The notes beneath the pieces are model-generated. The model did not search any database and was not told the origin of the DNA. It saw only the letters and a list, made by a program, of their open reading frames with translations. This document shows, piece after piece, positions 1 through 12,400 of a DNA stretch of 64,000 nucleotides. Each line of letters begins with the position of its first letter. The first letter of the stretch is position 1. Source of the DNA: Apoda limacodes (taxonomy: Eukaryota > Arthropoda > Insecta > Lepidoptera > Limacodidae); contig OX291558.1 in assembly GCA_946406115.1 (NCBI GenBank), positions 18,344,205-18,408,204 of the forward strand, read 5' to 3'. Position numbers and translations under genes: made by a program.

Positions 1-337
1 AATCTTAATTATTCAGTCACTCATTATCGTCAAAGATTAAGTAAGTAAAGCCAAGTGAGACTGTAACTGACTAAACATCAGTCAAATAGTACTTATTGGA
101 TTTTGTGATGGCTGTGCTTAAAAATTACTTAGATATATGCGCTTCAATAATGATTATCTATATAAAAATATATCTGATATTTAATACGGTATATTGAGCT
201 AAAAATACTGGTATCAAAAAGTCAATACTAAAACACTTAACTTTTAATAAATGACAGTTTCATAAAATTTAAGTACTTCAATCAAATGCGTTTAGTGACT
301 AAAGCTAACAAATTCACTTATAGTCAATAAACGAAAT
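1..337 (-). other. 3' flank / 3' UTR of the DNAJC4-like gene
   Basis: AT-rich sequence directly after the stop codon on the minus strand. Two ATTAAA-type polyadenylation hexamers, read on the minus strand, lie near 242-248 and 180-186. No AATAAA was seen, and the true transcript end is unknown. Confidence 0.4.
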
Positions 338-436
338 TCACTTATTTTCAGTAGCAAGAGCTTGTCCCAGAGTGGCTGTAGCTACGTTGGGGTTGGCGGC
401 ATTCACTATCTTCTCTAACAATAGCTGTGTTTGCAT
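338..436 (-). CDS. DNAJC4: DNAJC4-like exon 6 (stop codon)
   Basis: It encodes MQTQLLLEKIVNAANPN and then VATATLGQALATENK before TGA at 340-338. The acceptor is TCGGTTTTCAG. The intron separating it from exon 5 is about 6.9 kb and is mostly LINE sequence. Confidence 0.85.
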   Translation of the reverse strand: MQTQLLLEKIVNAANPNVATATLGQALATENK

Positions 437-3400
437 CTGAAAACCGAAGAATTAATGCATTGGTTTTGATTGACAATTTTAACTTAAAGTTCAATTTTTA
501 ATGCATTAAATTCCTCTCCATTAGAATCAGAGTTACTTTTAAAATGTAATGTAAATAAATGCAAGGCTATATTTAAATTTGAACATGTTACCTCTGAAAA
601 CATCATTAAGACATTTAAATTACTAACTCAGAAAAAAAATTGTGACCTATGGGGTATATCAGTCAAAGTCCTTAGCGGAATTATTGATATTATAGCACCA
701 ATCTTAGCCATAATATTTAATGTATGTTGACGAAGGGATATTCCCAGACTTAATGAAATATAGTTAAATAATACCACTTTTTAAAAGTGGAAGTAAAGAT
801 GATCCTAATAATTTTAGACCTATCTCTATACTGCCTGCCTTAAGCAAAATTTTTGTAAAACTTATGTTCAATCAGATGCTTAAACATCTTCTCCTCTTAT
901 ATTTTGTTCCTTTACTACACACATTGTAACTAGTACAATCCAAGTTTTATTGGAGTTGCTTGAGTGTGTCATGCTCTCTCAAAGTGTCTCTGCGGTGGTG
1001 GCGTGTGTGTCGGGTCGTTACGTTCCCTAAAACATGGTTGAGCGAAGCGATGGCTGATTCATGTGTCATACTCGTGAACGGGTGCCGCCTGTGGAGGCTG
1101 GTCTGCTCTTGCAAACTTCTTTGTATTCTTAGTATTGATTCTTGCTTTTTTGTTTTGTTTATTAATAATGTAATACATTGATTATTTCTTAGTGATGAAT
1201 ACATAAACTGTCTTTTTTTTATATTAGATACTTTTTTATGTTGTGCCTGTGCTTTTTATTTTATGTTTTTTATGTTTGTAATGGAAAGTGTCCTTTTATG
1301 ATAGGGAGGGCATTTTCCAATATTTTAATTGGACGCTGTAAGAGAAAGGGAGCAAAAGAAATGCCCTTGCTGAGTTTCTTGCCGGTTCTTCACAGTACAA
1401 GGTCTCCCGCCCTATAGACTTACGAACCGATGGCGTAGTGACATTCTTAAGTGCTTAATTATTGTAGCCTAAACTGAATAAATTATATTGAATTTGAATA
1501 CCAACTAAATTTCTGCTGAAATGCCACCGCCAGCAATACATTGCGCCTTAAGTAAAGCGCGGTGGAGTAGCTATGTACTTCGTATACACACGAGATAAAA
1601 CATCCAAAGATAAATAAATAAATAAGAAATAAATCTTTATTTCATTAAAGCCTCTTACAAGATAACATTAATATATATTATAACAAAAGAGAGGGCTGTA
1701 AGTATGGTAAAATTGCAAATCTTCTAACTCCCAAACTAGAATATTCTGTATGATGGGAGTCAGTGATTCTTCGTATCGCAGTGACGACAGCACAAAGTGT
1801 TGACTTAACTCTAATTAATACTAATGTTAGTCAAAATTGTGTGTGTGTGTATGTGTGATGGATGTATGTATGTTTATGTGTGTGTGTGTGTGTTTGTTTT
1901 TCCTTATTAATTAATTATTTATAATTTATTCTCCTCTGTGCAATAGTAGCTCAGTCTTTGTATAATCCATGTTCAGGAGCCAGGATTTTAATTTGCATTT
2001 CAATTTGTATTTGGTTAGAGTTACTATTTTAATATGAACATCAATTATGTTATATAAGAAGGAGCTAAGGCATTTATACTGTTTGCTTGCAAAAATGGTT
2101 CTATATTCTTCATAAGGACATGGTTTGATTCTTCTGCGCTGTGTAGGATCAGGCATAGGCACATCAACAGTACTGTGGCGGCGTAAAACAGTGTGGAGAA
2201 TGCAGAGCTGTCTTACTGTTAAGGCATCAGACTCCGCGTAAAGCTTACTTGTCGGATATCGATACGGTTTCGATCGAAGCATGACTTTAAGGACTGCTCT
2301 TTGAGCTCGTTCAAGCTTTATGAGATAAGTTTTGTCAATGCCCCCCCAGACTGGAATGCAGTAAGCAATAATGGACATACAGAGAGAGTCATAGACCATA
2401 CGTAATATGTCCAGTTCCGCAGCAGAGCGTAGTTTTTTCATTACGTATGTTAGTTTACGTACTCTTGAACAAAAACTATTAATATGTTTGTGCCAGGTCA
2501 GTGCGCTGTCAATATGAACACCCACATATTTTATGGTTTCAGTTCTCGTTAACTTTAGGCAAGTACAGTTTTCACGGTTGTCACACGTGTGAGCGGTGAT
2601 TATGTAATCATCTGCCGGTTTATTGCGCTTTTTGAGTGAGAATGCGATACTTGGTTTTATCTATGTTTAAGGTCAGCAAGTTACTGTTTAACCATTCCAT
2701 TACTTTATGTAGGGCATTCTCTGTGTGTATCTTAGTTTCTGCCCAGTTATTTCCATTTATTATTAAGGCCGTGTCGTCGGCATAAGAAAAAATTTTACAG
2801 TATGGAATATTAATTTGACAGAGCTCATTAATATAAATTTTAAATAGCGTCGGGCCTAGGACCCTGCGGAACACCATAAGTAAGGGTTTGTTGGGCACTG
2901 ATGAACCGATTAATGACAACCATCTGAGTGCGATCCTTCAAATAAATATATAGTAATTTAAGACTATAGCCTCGAACACCTATGTTTTCTAATGATCTTA
3001 ATAGGATGGGATGGGAAACGGTATCGAAGGCCTTGGAGAGGTCAAGGAAGACCCCTAAGCATTTAGTTTTAGAGTCCAGGTTTTCAACTACCGATTTGGT
3101 TCAATTTATGATAGCGTCTTCTGTCGATGTAAAAGAGCGGATACCGAATTGATTGGGTGCTATTAGATCATATTTGTCCAGAAAGTTATTAAGTCTCTTA
3201 TTAATAACTTTCTCCAAGACCTTCGACATCGCTGTTAAGACTGAGGTAGGTCTGTAGTTATTAATTAAATCCGGTGTACCAGATTTATGTATAGGGTGAA
3301 TTAGTGCGGTTTTAAAGGCTGTGGGGAAGACTCCTGTAGACATTGACAGATTGCAGATATGAGTAATGGGGGTTACTAGTTGTTTAGAGCAGTTTTTAAT

Positions 3401-6400
3401 AATCTTAGAAGAAATACCGTCCCACCCTGAAGCAGAGTTTTCTTTTAGATTTATTTCATCTTCATCGGTTTCTAGCAAGACTAAAGAATTTGTTGGGGAG
3501 GAAGTTTTGGAGTTTCCTTCTTGGTATGGTTTATTAGGGTTAGACAAAATATTTTCTGCAAGCTGTTTACCTATGTTTGCGAAAAATTCGTTTGCAGTAT
3601 TTACACTAACAACAGGATCGTTATATTTAGCAGATCACTAGCCGTAGAACGTTTGGTTTGAATGTCTGCAATGTTTTTTATCACGTCCCATGTCGCTTTA
3701 GGACTGTGTTTAGTTTTGGAAAGTTCTATCCTATTATATTCTATCTTAACGTTGTGAAGTAACCTGTTACAAAAGTTTCTGTAACGCTTGTAAATTTTGT
3801 TTATGGCAATGTTATCAGGATGAGCTTTGGCTTTTTTATGTAATTTATCTGTATGTTGAATACACCTCAAGAGACCTGTCGTTATCCAGGGTTTTAGAAT
3901 ACGCCTCTTTTTTGGAACTTTTATCTGCTCTGTATGGTTTTTAATCACACCTGCTAATAAATCCACCAGTGCGTTTGTGGCTATGTTAACATCGCAACAT
4001 TTAGTTACATTTGTGAATTCAAGCTTTTTTATTTCACTTACGGTTGCTTCTTAATTTATCCTAGATTTGGAACTTTGCCCGTGGTATTTAATACCATTTA
4101 ACTCGAGGCAAGTGACGACTGGTAAATGATCAGTTATTTTTGTATCTAATTTTATAATTGTTGTAGATTTGTTGGACCCGAGAAGGACATGGTCAAAACA
4201 ACTGCTAAGGCGTGTTAAGGTATAGAAGGCGGGTATTAAGCCATGCGAGGTTATTAGATATAAATAGTCATCTTTGTCCTTGTGTAGATTTTCTAAAGAA
4301 ATATCTATGTTTATGTCCCCAGTAACCAGTACATTGTTATAAGATTTTTGAGTTATTAGTAGATTATTGAATTCATTAAAAAACCTGTCAAAATTTTTAT
4401 AACTAGGGGACCGATATATACCAATTACGCTTAGTTTTTCTACTATATTTATTAGAAGACAGTTAGCTTCAGTAAATGACGGTTCTGTTGTATAGTGATT
4501 AAGGTCTTCTCGAACAAAAGCTACAACCCCATCGTTTTGGTTGCTATTTCCAAGTGTTTTATAGGTTTTATAACCATCTAAGTTTGGAACGTATTGAACT
4601 GTGTTGAGCCAGTATTATCATTGCAGCAGTTCTTAACATTGGCAGAAACAAATCTAATTTTTTTCCAATACTGCGAATATTTTGATGAACAATTTTCAAC
4701 AACTTATTACCAGTTTTAACGAAATTTGAGCAATGGGACGGGATACATGTATGAACATTAGTAGTCAAGTAGGAGTCCAGTTCAGATATAATCACGTTAT
4801 TAGCCATTTTTATCATTAAGGAGGCATAAAGTTGTTAGATAAGGCATTATTGTTTTTATATGGTACGGAGGAAAATGGTAGAATACAATATAGCTTCTAC
4901 CGAGCCGGAGAGATATATTACGGCACTGTAGTTCTGGCGTATTTTTGAGATGGTGTGATATGATAAGTGGAGGAAAAAAGCTGTGGTGTAAGTGTGATAA
5001 GGCGATGTATACTGTGTGTTGGTATGTTTTAAATGTGGAAGAAAAAGTGGTATTATATGCAATTAGGTGTTTTTTAGTAATACACGGTAAAACAATATTG
5101 AACAAGAAACACAACAGAAAAAACACAAAAAATAGCGAAATCATACAAAACAAGAACCAGGGCACATAGAGATACCAATAACTATTTTTTAAAGATATTT
5201 TTCCAAGAAATTCCTCTGACACGATACGAAAAAGTTCTCCCCCAGCCTCTTTTCTCAGATAAATCCTTCCGTTAACACTCCAGCAGTACTTAAATCCATT
5301 ACTGGTTGCAAACTGCTTAGTATGGTAAAATAACTTTTTCAGACTGGGGCACATATATTCACTAATAAATATAGGTCGATTCTTACCAGGGAGACCAAGT
5401 AACCTTGTATTAAGTTTATCGCTAGTATATTTGTCCTTGTTATAATATTTTAGCGAGGATAGAATGTGATTTTTTTTATGTACTGAGGTAAATTCCACAA
5501 CCAGTAGCTTAACGCTGCCAGCTTTAGTTGGGAGACGGTAGGCATCTCGTAAATCACACGGCGTCACTTCAGACCCCAATATCTTGCTTATGTTGCAAAC
5601 AGCTGTCACAAGATCACTAGGTGTCTCCTTGCTGCTTGTCGGAAAGTTCCTGATCTCCAAAGACGATGACCGTGTTGAGATTTCGATGTCCTTGACCTTG
5701 CTTTCAAGTAGTTCTATGTACTCTCTGTCCCTTTCTCTTTGCCTTTCCATATTATCAATCCTAGTTTTCATATTTTCAAACATTTGGTTAGTGAATTCCA
5801 GTCCTTTTTGAATTTCCAGGTTAGTTTTTTGTATTTCTGAATTTTGAAGTTTAAGTTCTTTTATTTCTTTCATCATGGTCTGGAACATATCTTTGACTTC
5901 GTCATATTCCGTTTTGGGAGAACCGAAGTAATCTGGCCGCTGTCTCTTTCCACGTCCAGAAGTTGCTGAGTCGGTTTCTTTAGCTGACAAGTTCGGTTCG
6001 GAAGCTGTTTTTCACATGGTGGTTGCATCATCTGATGTGGAGTTTCTTGGTGAATGTGACACTTTAGGCATATTATAGTCTCAGATATATAAAGACAGCA
6101 ACGCAGCGAGCAAACAGCGTATACACACAGCGAGCAAACAGCGTAGTACGCTCAGCGGAGGTCAAACTCGTGGCACATAGCCTGCAGACTCGTAGCGCAC
6201 AGTTATTACTCGTAGCAACTAGCCTATGACGTCATCTCACACGTCGTGTTGTTTGGATCGTTGCTCGGCAAAGAGGATGGATCTTTAGAAATCGAATACT
6301 ATTATGGTTTTTTTTTTATACCACTAAGGTGGCAAACAAGCCTACGGTTCGCCTGATGGTAAGCGGTCACCGTAGCCTATGGACGCTTGCAACACCAGGG

Positions 6401-9400
6401 GCATCACTCGCGCGTTGCCGACCCTTCAGAAATCTAATAACTTCTTTTTATGAAGTTACTTATATGGTTAGTTGGTTAGCTTATTTGACAGAACATAACT
6501 TCCTATTAATAGGAATAAATCAGTATTCCTATTAATAGGAAGTTAAGTGAAGTAGAAATAAAGCTGCTGATAGCTGATTAACAATTATATTTACATACCT
6601 AATATCACCTTACTTAATAAATATAAAAAGACATAACTATTATTATATTGTAACCGATATCATTAGAACTATTCTGTAGTATCGAACTCATGTGAATCCG
6701 TTCCTCCGCACGGCACAGAGGTCTTGGACTATCGGAAACGGGTATATATGTAACACGTCACAGTCTTACCCCAGAAGCAGTTAACATGTGGATACATACA
6801 CCAATATTATAATGTGTAAGACAGCTTATTGTAACCAACCTTAGCAACCATATGTTACTCCTGCGTGTTAATAATTTCGCCGCAATCCTGGTTCTGGTAC
6901 CTACTGTGTAGCTGGATTTATTATGTCGTTAATGACCAGCTTCAGAGTAAAGCGTTGCCAGTTTTAGACAGACTATAATAACTATAGAAAACCTAATAAC
7001 CGAATTCAGCGCGAAAATTCCTCTATTTGGTATTTAGTGATAAGCAATGGATTTAGTAAATTGGTGTCTCATACATAATTGTGCACCTTAATTTAATTAC
7101 AATAGTATTTAGGATGTGCTCAGACAGAAAAAGAACAATTCATATCAAGTTGAAACTGCACCAACAACCCATAAAGCTGTTTCTCATAATAATCTAGACT
7201 ATTTTCACAAGATGGCTCTTATAATGATAATGCCGCAAGCCTGTCTCACACTTGACTGGTTTTACCTTAGACCTAAGAATAATATATATAACTCAAACTA
7301 TGATCGCGCCTTAAAATTTTTACTTTTTGATTTTTTTGTTAACATAAATAATACTAATGCTAAATAATTTAAATTTGACTTACTTCATTTCCATTTTCTC
7401 TAGCTGCTGCCCTTACTCTTTCTAACTCTTCCGAGAGTATTCTGGATTTTTCATAGGCTTGCTGTCTATGCAAGATGAAAGATTCCCTGGAAATAACAAC
7501 AGATATTAAATTAAAAACTAAACCTTAACATCAATACTAAAAATGTCCTCAAATCACTTTTGCTGCTTTTTTCATGTGATTTCATGTTTATTAAGCGGAC
7601 CCAAGATACAAAATAGTTACACTTAGATAGAAGTTTTTGTAACCCAAAATCTATGGAAACTATTACTTTGAAAGGAATTCTATTACTACTACTATATCCG
7701 ATGGAAAAGGAAAAAACCGGAACCCCTTCACGGGGGCCTTACCTGCCTGTCGTCTGACAGTAGACTGGCATACAGTTAGGTTACGATGCCTATGATAGTC
7801 CGCACTGAAAGTTATTGATGTATAACTTTATTTACACAATTAAAGTATTCGGCTGCCCCATTTCAAAACCTAGTAAGTAGTTTAAACCAAATTTTACAGA
7901 AGAACGCAAAAAAGGATTTTGCTGGTGCCCTTTCAAGATTGTGAAGATTTATTTTACAAGGTCCCATGTAATTATTGTGGAATAAGTAGAGAGACTTATA
8001 TTATATCTAATTTTAGTATAATTATATAAGGAAAAATTTTATTCTCTTTACTAACATTAAAAAATTATTTCTAATTGTTTGTGTATTTTTTTATTTAAAA
8101 TATAAACCTAGTATGAGCTTCTCCAGTAGCGAAACCTAGTCGGAGCATTTTCAAGGTCGAGTTCGACTAAAGCTGGCTTATTTGTTGGCCTTTGTGCCTG
8201 CCTCCAATCTCAGACATGGCCTGTCTTCGTGAAAAACTGTTCAAACCAATGCTGGTTGCGGTTAATGCCCTTAAGGGCTTAGGGCTTCCGGTGGTCCTTT
8301 TTATTAGTTCACATCGCCTTGTATCGAGTCACGCCAGAGCTGAGGAGTCGGTTCGAGTTCGTATGCGGTGGGGTGAGGCAAGAAGGGCGGACAATATCCC
8401 TTTCGTCCCTGCCCTCCCCCCGCTTACCTTAGGCCGTTTCAGTGTGTGGCGACCCAATCGCCGCACACATCACCATTGCTACGGCAACCACCCCGAGCGG
8501 GTCCGCCCAAGGGTGATCGAGGCACACACATGCAGCGTGCTACAACTGTCGTGGGCTTACCCATAATTGGGCTTCTGGCCCAGTATTTTTGAAGGTTAGG
8601 GTCAATATCAAGAAACACAGGGTGATTAATAAATACCGTTGCCTAGTGTGCTTAGAGTCAGGACATATGGTGCCGGACTGCGGTCTACCAGGTTGCTCTC
8701 ACTGCCGTGATCGGCATCACAACTGCTATGCAAGCTCATTAAAGGTGGCTTGCGACCTCTAGGTGAATTCAGGGATAAGGCAGCCTCTTTCTGAGGGACA
8801 AGCATCGGGATTCTTCCCAGGGTTAGCAATTCTCCCCTCTCTTCTCCACCTCGCTCCCCCCTTGCGTAAAGCCTCCCTCTGGTGAGAAGTCACGCTTGAT
8901 TTCGAGCGCACGTAGCTCTCCCTGAGTTGCCTATAGTGGGGTCTCTTCATCCCCCCTCTTAACCACCTCGCTTCCACCGCCTTGGGTGGCTCGAGACTCG
9001 ACTAAACGTGGCCCATCTTAAGTAAGTCACCCATCTTTTTGCGCCCGGGCACACAAATCAAAAACCTAGTATGGTACACGGACAACTTAAAAACCTGAGA
9101 AGTCACAAGACTTACTATGTTATGTTTTAGTCACGACATACTAGGATTTTTACTGGGTGGGTAGCATTATATTGGACACTTACTAGGTTCTGATACTGCT
9201 GTAACTTCTACCAAATTCAAGATATGGCTGTCTTTGGTTATTGTAGGAACTTACTAGGTAAGTTCCTTAATGCAAAAAAGTGATTTTTTAATTATGTTTT
9301 CCTTACTAGGTTTAGAAATGGGGCAGCCGTATTGGTAAAGAAACTACATATACGAGTATATACATATATTTAGCACTGATATTCATATACATGCAACAAA

Positions 9401-12400
9401 TACGACAGTTGTCCTTCATAAAGTGTAGCCGTTGCCCTCTGCATATTGGTTAAAATATTTATGATGATAAATATTACTAGCTTTTTTTTGATTCCTAATA
9501 AGCATTTTTGATCACAGATCACACTGTTCGTGATAAACCTTGGCAACTGCACTGTGCATCACTAATTAGTTTTGAGGTGTTTAAATGAACTCACTGCCGA
9601 TGGCAAGCAGCGTGTTGGTAAAAAGCACAAGTGGACATCATTTCATACAATCACTTAGAACAAATAAATTATCATTTTCAATTGACATACCTAATTAAAA
9701 ACATTTGCAGGATTAGTCCTAGAAGAGCTACTCCAAAACACATTCCTATTATTACATGATTAGGTACTTTCTTTAAGCCTTGCATGCCATAGTATGACTT
9801 ATCTTTGGCTGTATTCTGTTTATTGCTTGCATTTTTAGTTTCTTGGTAAAAGCCATAATTTGGCGGCTGTTGATGTACACTGAAAGAAATGACAATAAAA
9901 ATAATAACTTTACATGCAACAGTTCTTAAAGCTCATGATCATAAGAAAACAATGATTTTAAAACCATGGACATATGATTTAATTTAAACTCGTTAAATAA
10001 GAGTGATACTAGTAAATATACTCAAGAATTTGTATTGAAAATTCAAATTAAAATTAGTCATATTTTATTTTGTATGTTTTTTAATACATACTGTATTTCA
10101 CATACCAAATCAAATCAAATAACTCTTATTATCAAATATCTCTTGTAGGTTATTTCAAATTGCCAAACCTTTCTGTTTAATTTTATTTGGAAACTAAAAC
10201 CTTTTAAGGAACAAAAATGATTAATAAAACACAACTAAATTGCATTTAACCATTAATTTGTTGGCATTAATTCATATATTCAGTATTTAATAAATGTTAC
10301 AACCCTAATTAACACTTAAGAATCTGCTACTTAAGTACCCATTTTTTTGTTTGTCTTTGACTCCTAGAGACACATGGCAAGTACAAGAATTAAACTTACT
10401 TATAATATGATCTGTCAGTTCTATAGACATGCTGACGAAAATGTGGCGACGATCCACTGAAGTTTTCAATATCAGTTGATTTGTCATACTGAGCTCGGCT
10501 ACTTGGTTTACCAAGCACATTGTAGGCTTCCAAGACTTTCACGAACTTATCTTGGGCTTTGCTATCCTTGTTTTTGTCTGGATGAAACTGAAAACCAAAT
10601 TGTAGGCCACTTGTAAGTATTGTTAACTTTTAATTAGACAAATGTTAGATCCACTAGAAGTAAGTTAGTATGTCAGTGGCTCTGTATCATCTTCAGCATC
10701 AGTGTATTTAAAAAAACGCTATGTCTATTATATACATAAATGAAAAATAAAATCTAATAGTAACTCAACTTATCTGTTGGACAGAGCAACAATGAAGTTT
10801 GATATGATGGAGGTATGCACATGCAAGAGGTACTGAGCCAGCTTTGTTTTTGATAAAAAATACTGTATATTACAATAACAGGGCCAAGATATACAATTTG
10901 TAAATCCAACAAAAAAGCACCAAAGAAGTAGGTTAGTTAACTGCAGAGTTAAAGGTTATGAGTTTGATTCTTAGCAGGGGAAACTCAAAAGTTATAATTT
11001 GTGGATTAAAAGTTGTTTCCATAAAAATCTAATTTGTGTCAGGTATGGTAATAGGCTCATTAATTATTGTTTGGATTGGAATGCCATCTGTGCAAGGTGA
11101 ATACCAGCAATAAAAGTATAAAATATATAATACATATATACTACTGCCACCTGCTGTAGTTGCATTCGTATTATCTCTACTGTGATGTGATAAATTTACT
11201 TACAACCATTGTATTTTATAAGTATATTGATTATGGTACATTTTATCAAAATAATAATAATATATACTTAATTGCATCAACATAATAATATTACAAAAAT
11301 ATACTTATATATAAAGAAAACAAATGGAGGTCTTATCACTTTAAAGCGATCTCTTACTGACAACCTATGGATGGAGAAAATAATAAAGTTAAACATAGTA
11401 TAGTAGGTGTGTGTTGATACAGTTATTAGGAAGTAAATATATCATACAATAATGTATATAATATAAATAAATACACATAAATAACATGTGAATAATGTTT
11501 ATGTAAATATAAGTATATGTACATATATAAATATGCATGTATAATAAATATACTTAATTATAATATATATTACATACAGCTAAATATATATAATCAAATA
11601 TAGGTAGTGATGTTATTGTAGTCTTCCAGGTAATGAGTAATAAAAAGATTTTTAAATATTGCTTTCGATTTTGCTTTTTTGATTTTGAATTGTAAAATGT
11701 TCCATGATAAACAGCCTTAATGGAAAGAATCATTATACGATTGTGACTAATGCAAAAGAGTTTTTAGCATCCAGCAAGTTGTCTCATGAAGAGAGAAGTA
11801 TTTCCGATAACATTAAAGCATTTCTTTCAAGCATACCGGTGTGTTTGGATTGAACAGAAGATAACATGAGTATTCCGGCAAAGTCGAAATGGGAGCTACT
11901 TGAGCTTTGATCTGAATTCGGAAATAATGCAGAAGTTCTGAAGTCCCTCAAGTTTATTAAGGTGCTCCAAGGTGCGGTAAGGTCAAGATAACTAGCATCA
12001 GTATAATCGAGAACAGAGAGAAAAATTTATTCCGTAAGAGAAACTTTAGCGGGAATCGGTAGGAAATTACACAACCTGCCTAAAGATTTAGCTGTCGAAA
12101 ATATTCTCTTACGAACTTCCTTGATTTGCTAGACTGCTAGTAACTGTGTATGGAAATAAGTCACTCTTCTTTAAGAAAATACCATTCTCACCTCTTTACT
12201 CATCCTAATAAAAGCATCTCTTATCTCTTTATCTGTACAATTTCTTCGTAGATTGAGGACTTCATAGTGAGTTTTTCTTGCTAAACTAGAATAGAAAACT
12301 ATCGTAAACATATATCATTTGACACAGAAGAAAAATATACGTAACGAATCTACCTTGGACTAACATTTATATTATACCTGTATAATCTTACTAATTTGCA

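Larger units (their letters stand above)
1616..6290 (-). mobile_element. Nearly full-length decayed non-LTR retrotransposon (CR1/Jockey-like)
   Basis: On the minus strand this reads, in order: a 5' region (about 6290-6072) with a duplicated ACAGCGAGCAAACAGCGTA, ORF1 (6071 to about 5200), APE-type endonuclease (4816-4085), linker (3966-3601), reverse transcriptase (3547-2590), C-terminal domain (2525-1926), and a 3' UTR ending in TTTA-type repeats near 1620. The frames are interrupted by several frameshifts and stops, so the copy is dead. It lies in the DNAJC4-like intron 5 in the same direction as the gene. Exact ends and target duplication were not established. The clade (CR1, Jockey or a related lepidopteran group) is inferred from motifs only. 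Confidence 0.85.

Noticed and set aside
4856..5169. Hydrophobic read-through after LINE ORF1, and an antisense frame at 4945
   Set aside because: The conserved ORF1 part ends near 5200; the rest is AT-rich inter-ORF sequence that by chance has no stop.
8626..8977. Minus-strand frames within the TIR element
   Set aside because: They are antisense to the gag zinc-knuckle region or in its GC-rich tail and show no domain.
10935..11000. Possible tRNA-like or SINE B box (TTATGAGTTTGATTCTTAGC)
   Set aside because: No matching A box or recognisable SINE body; the similarity is too weak.
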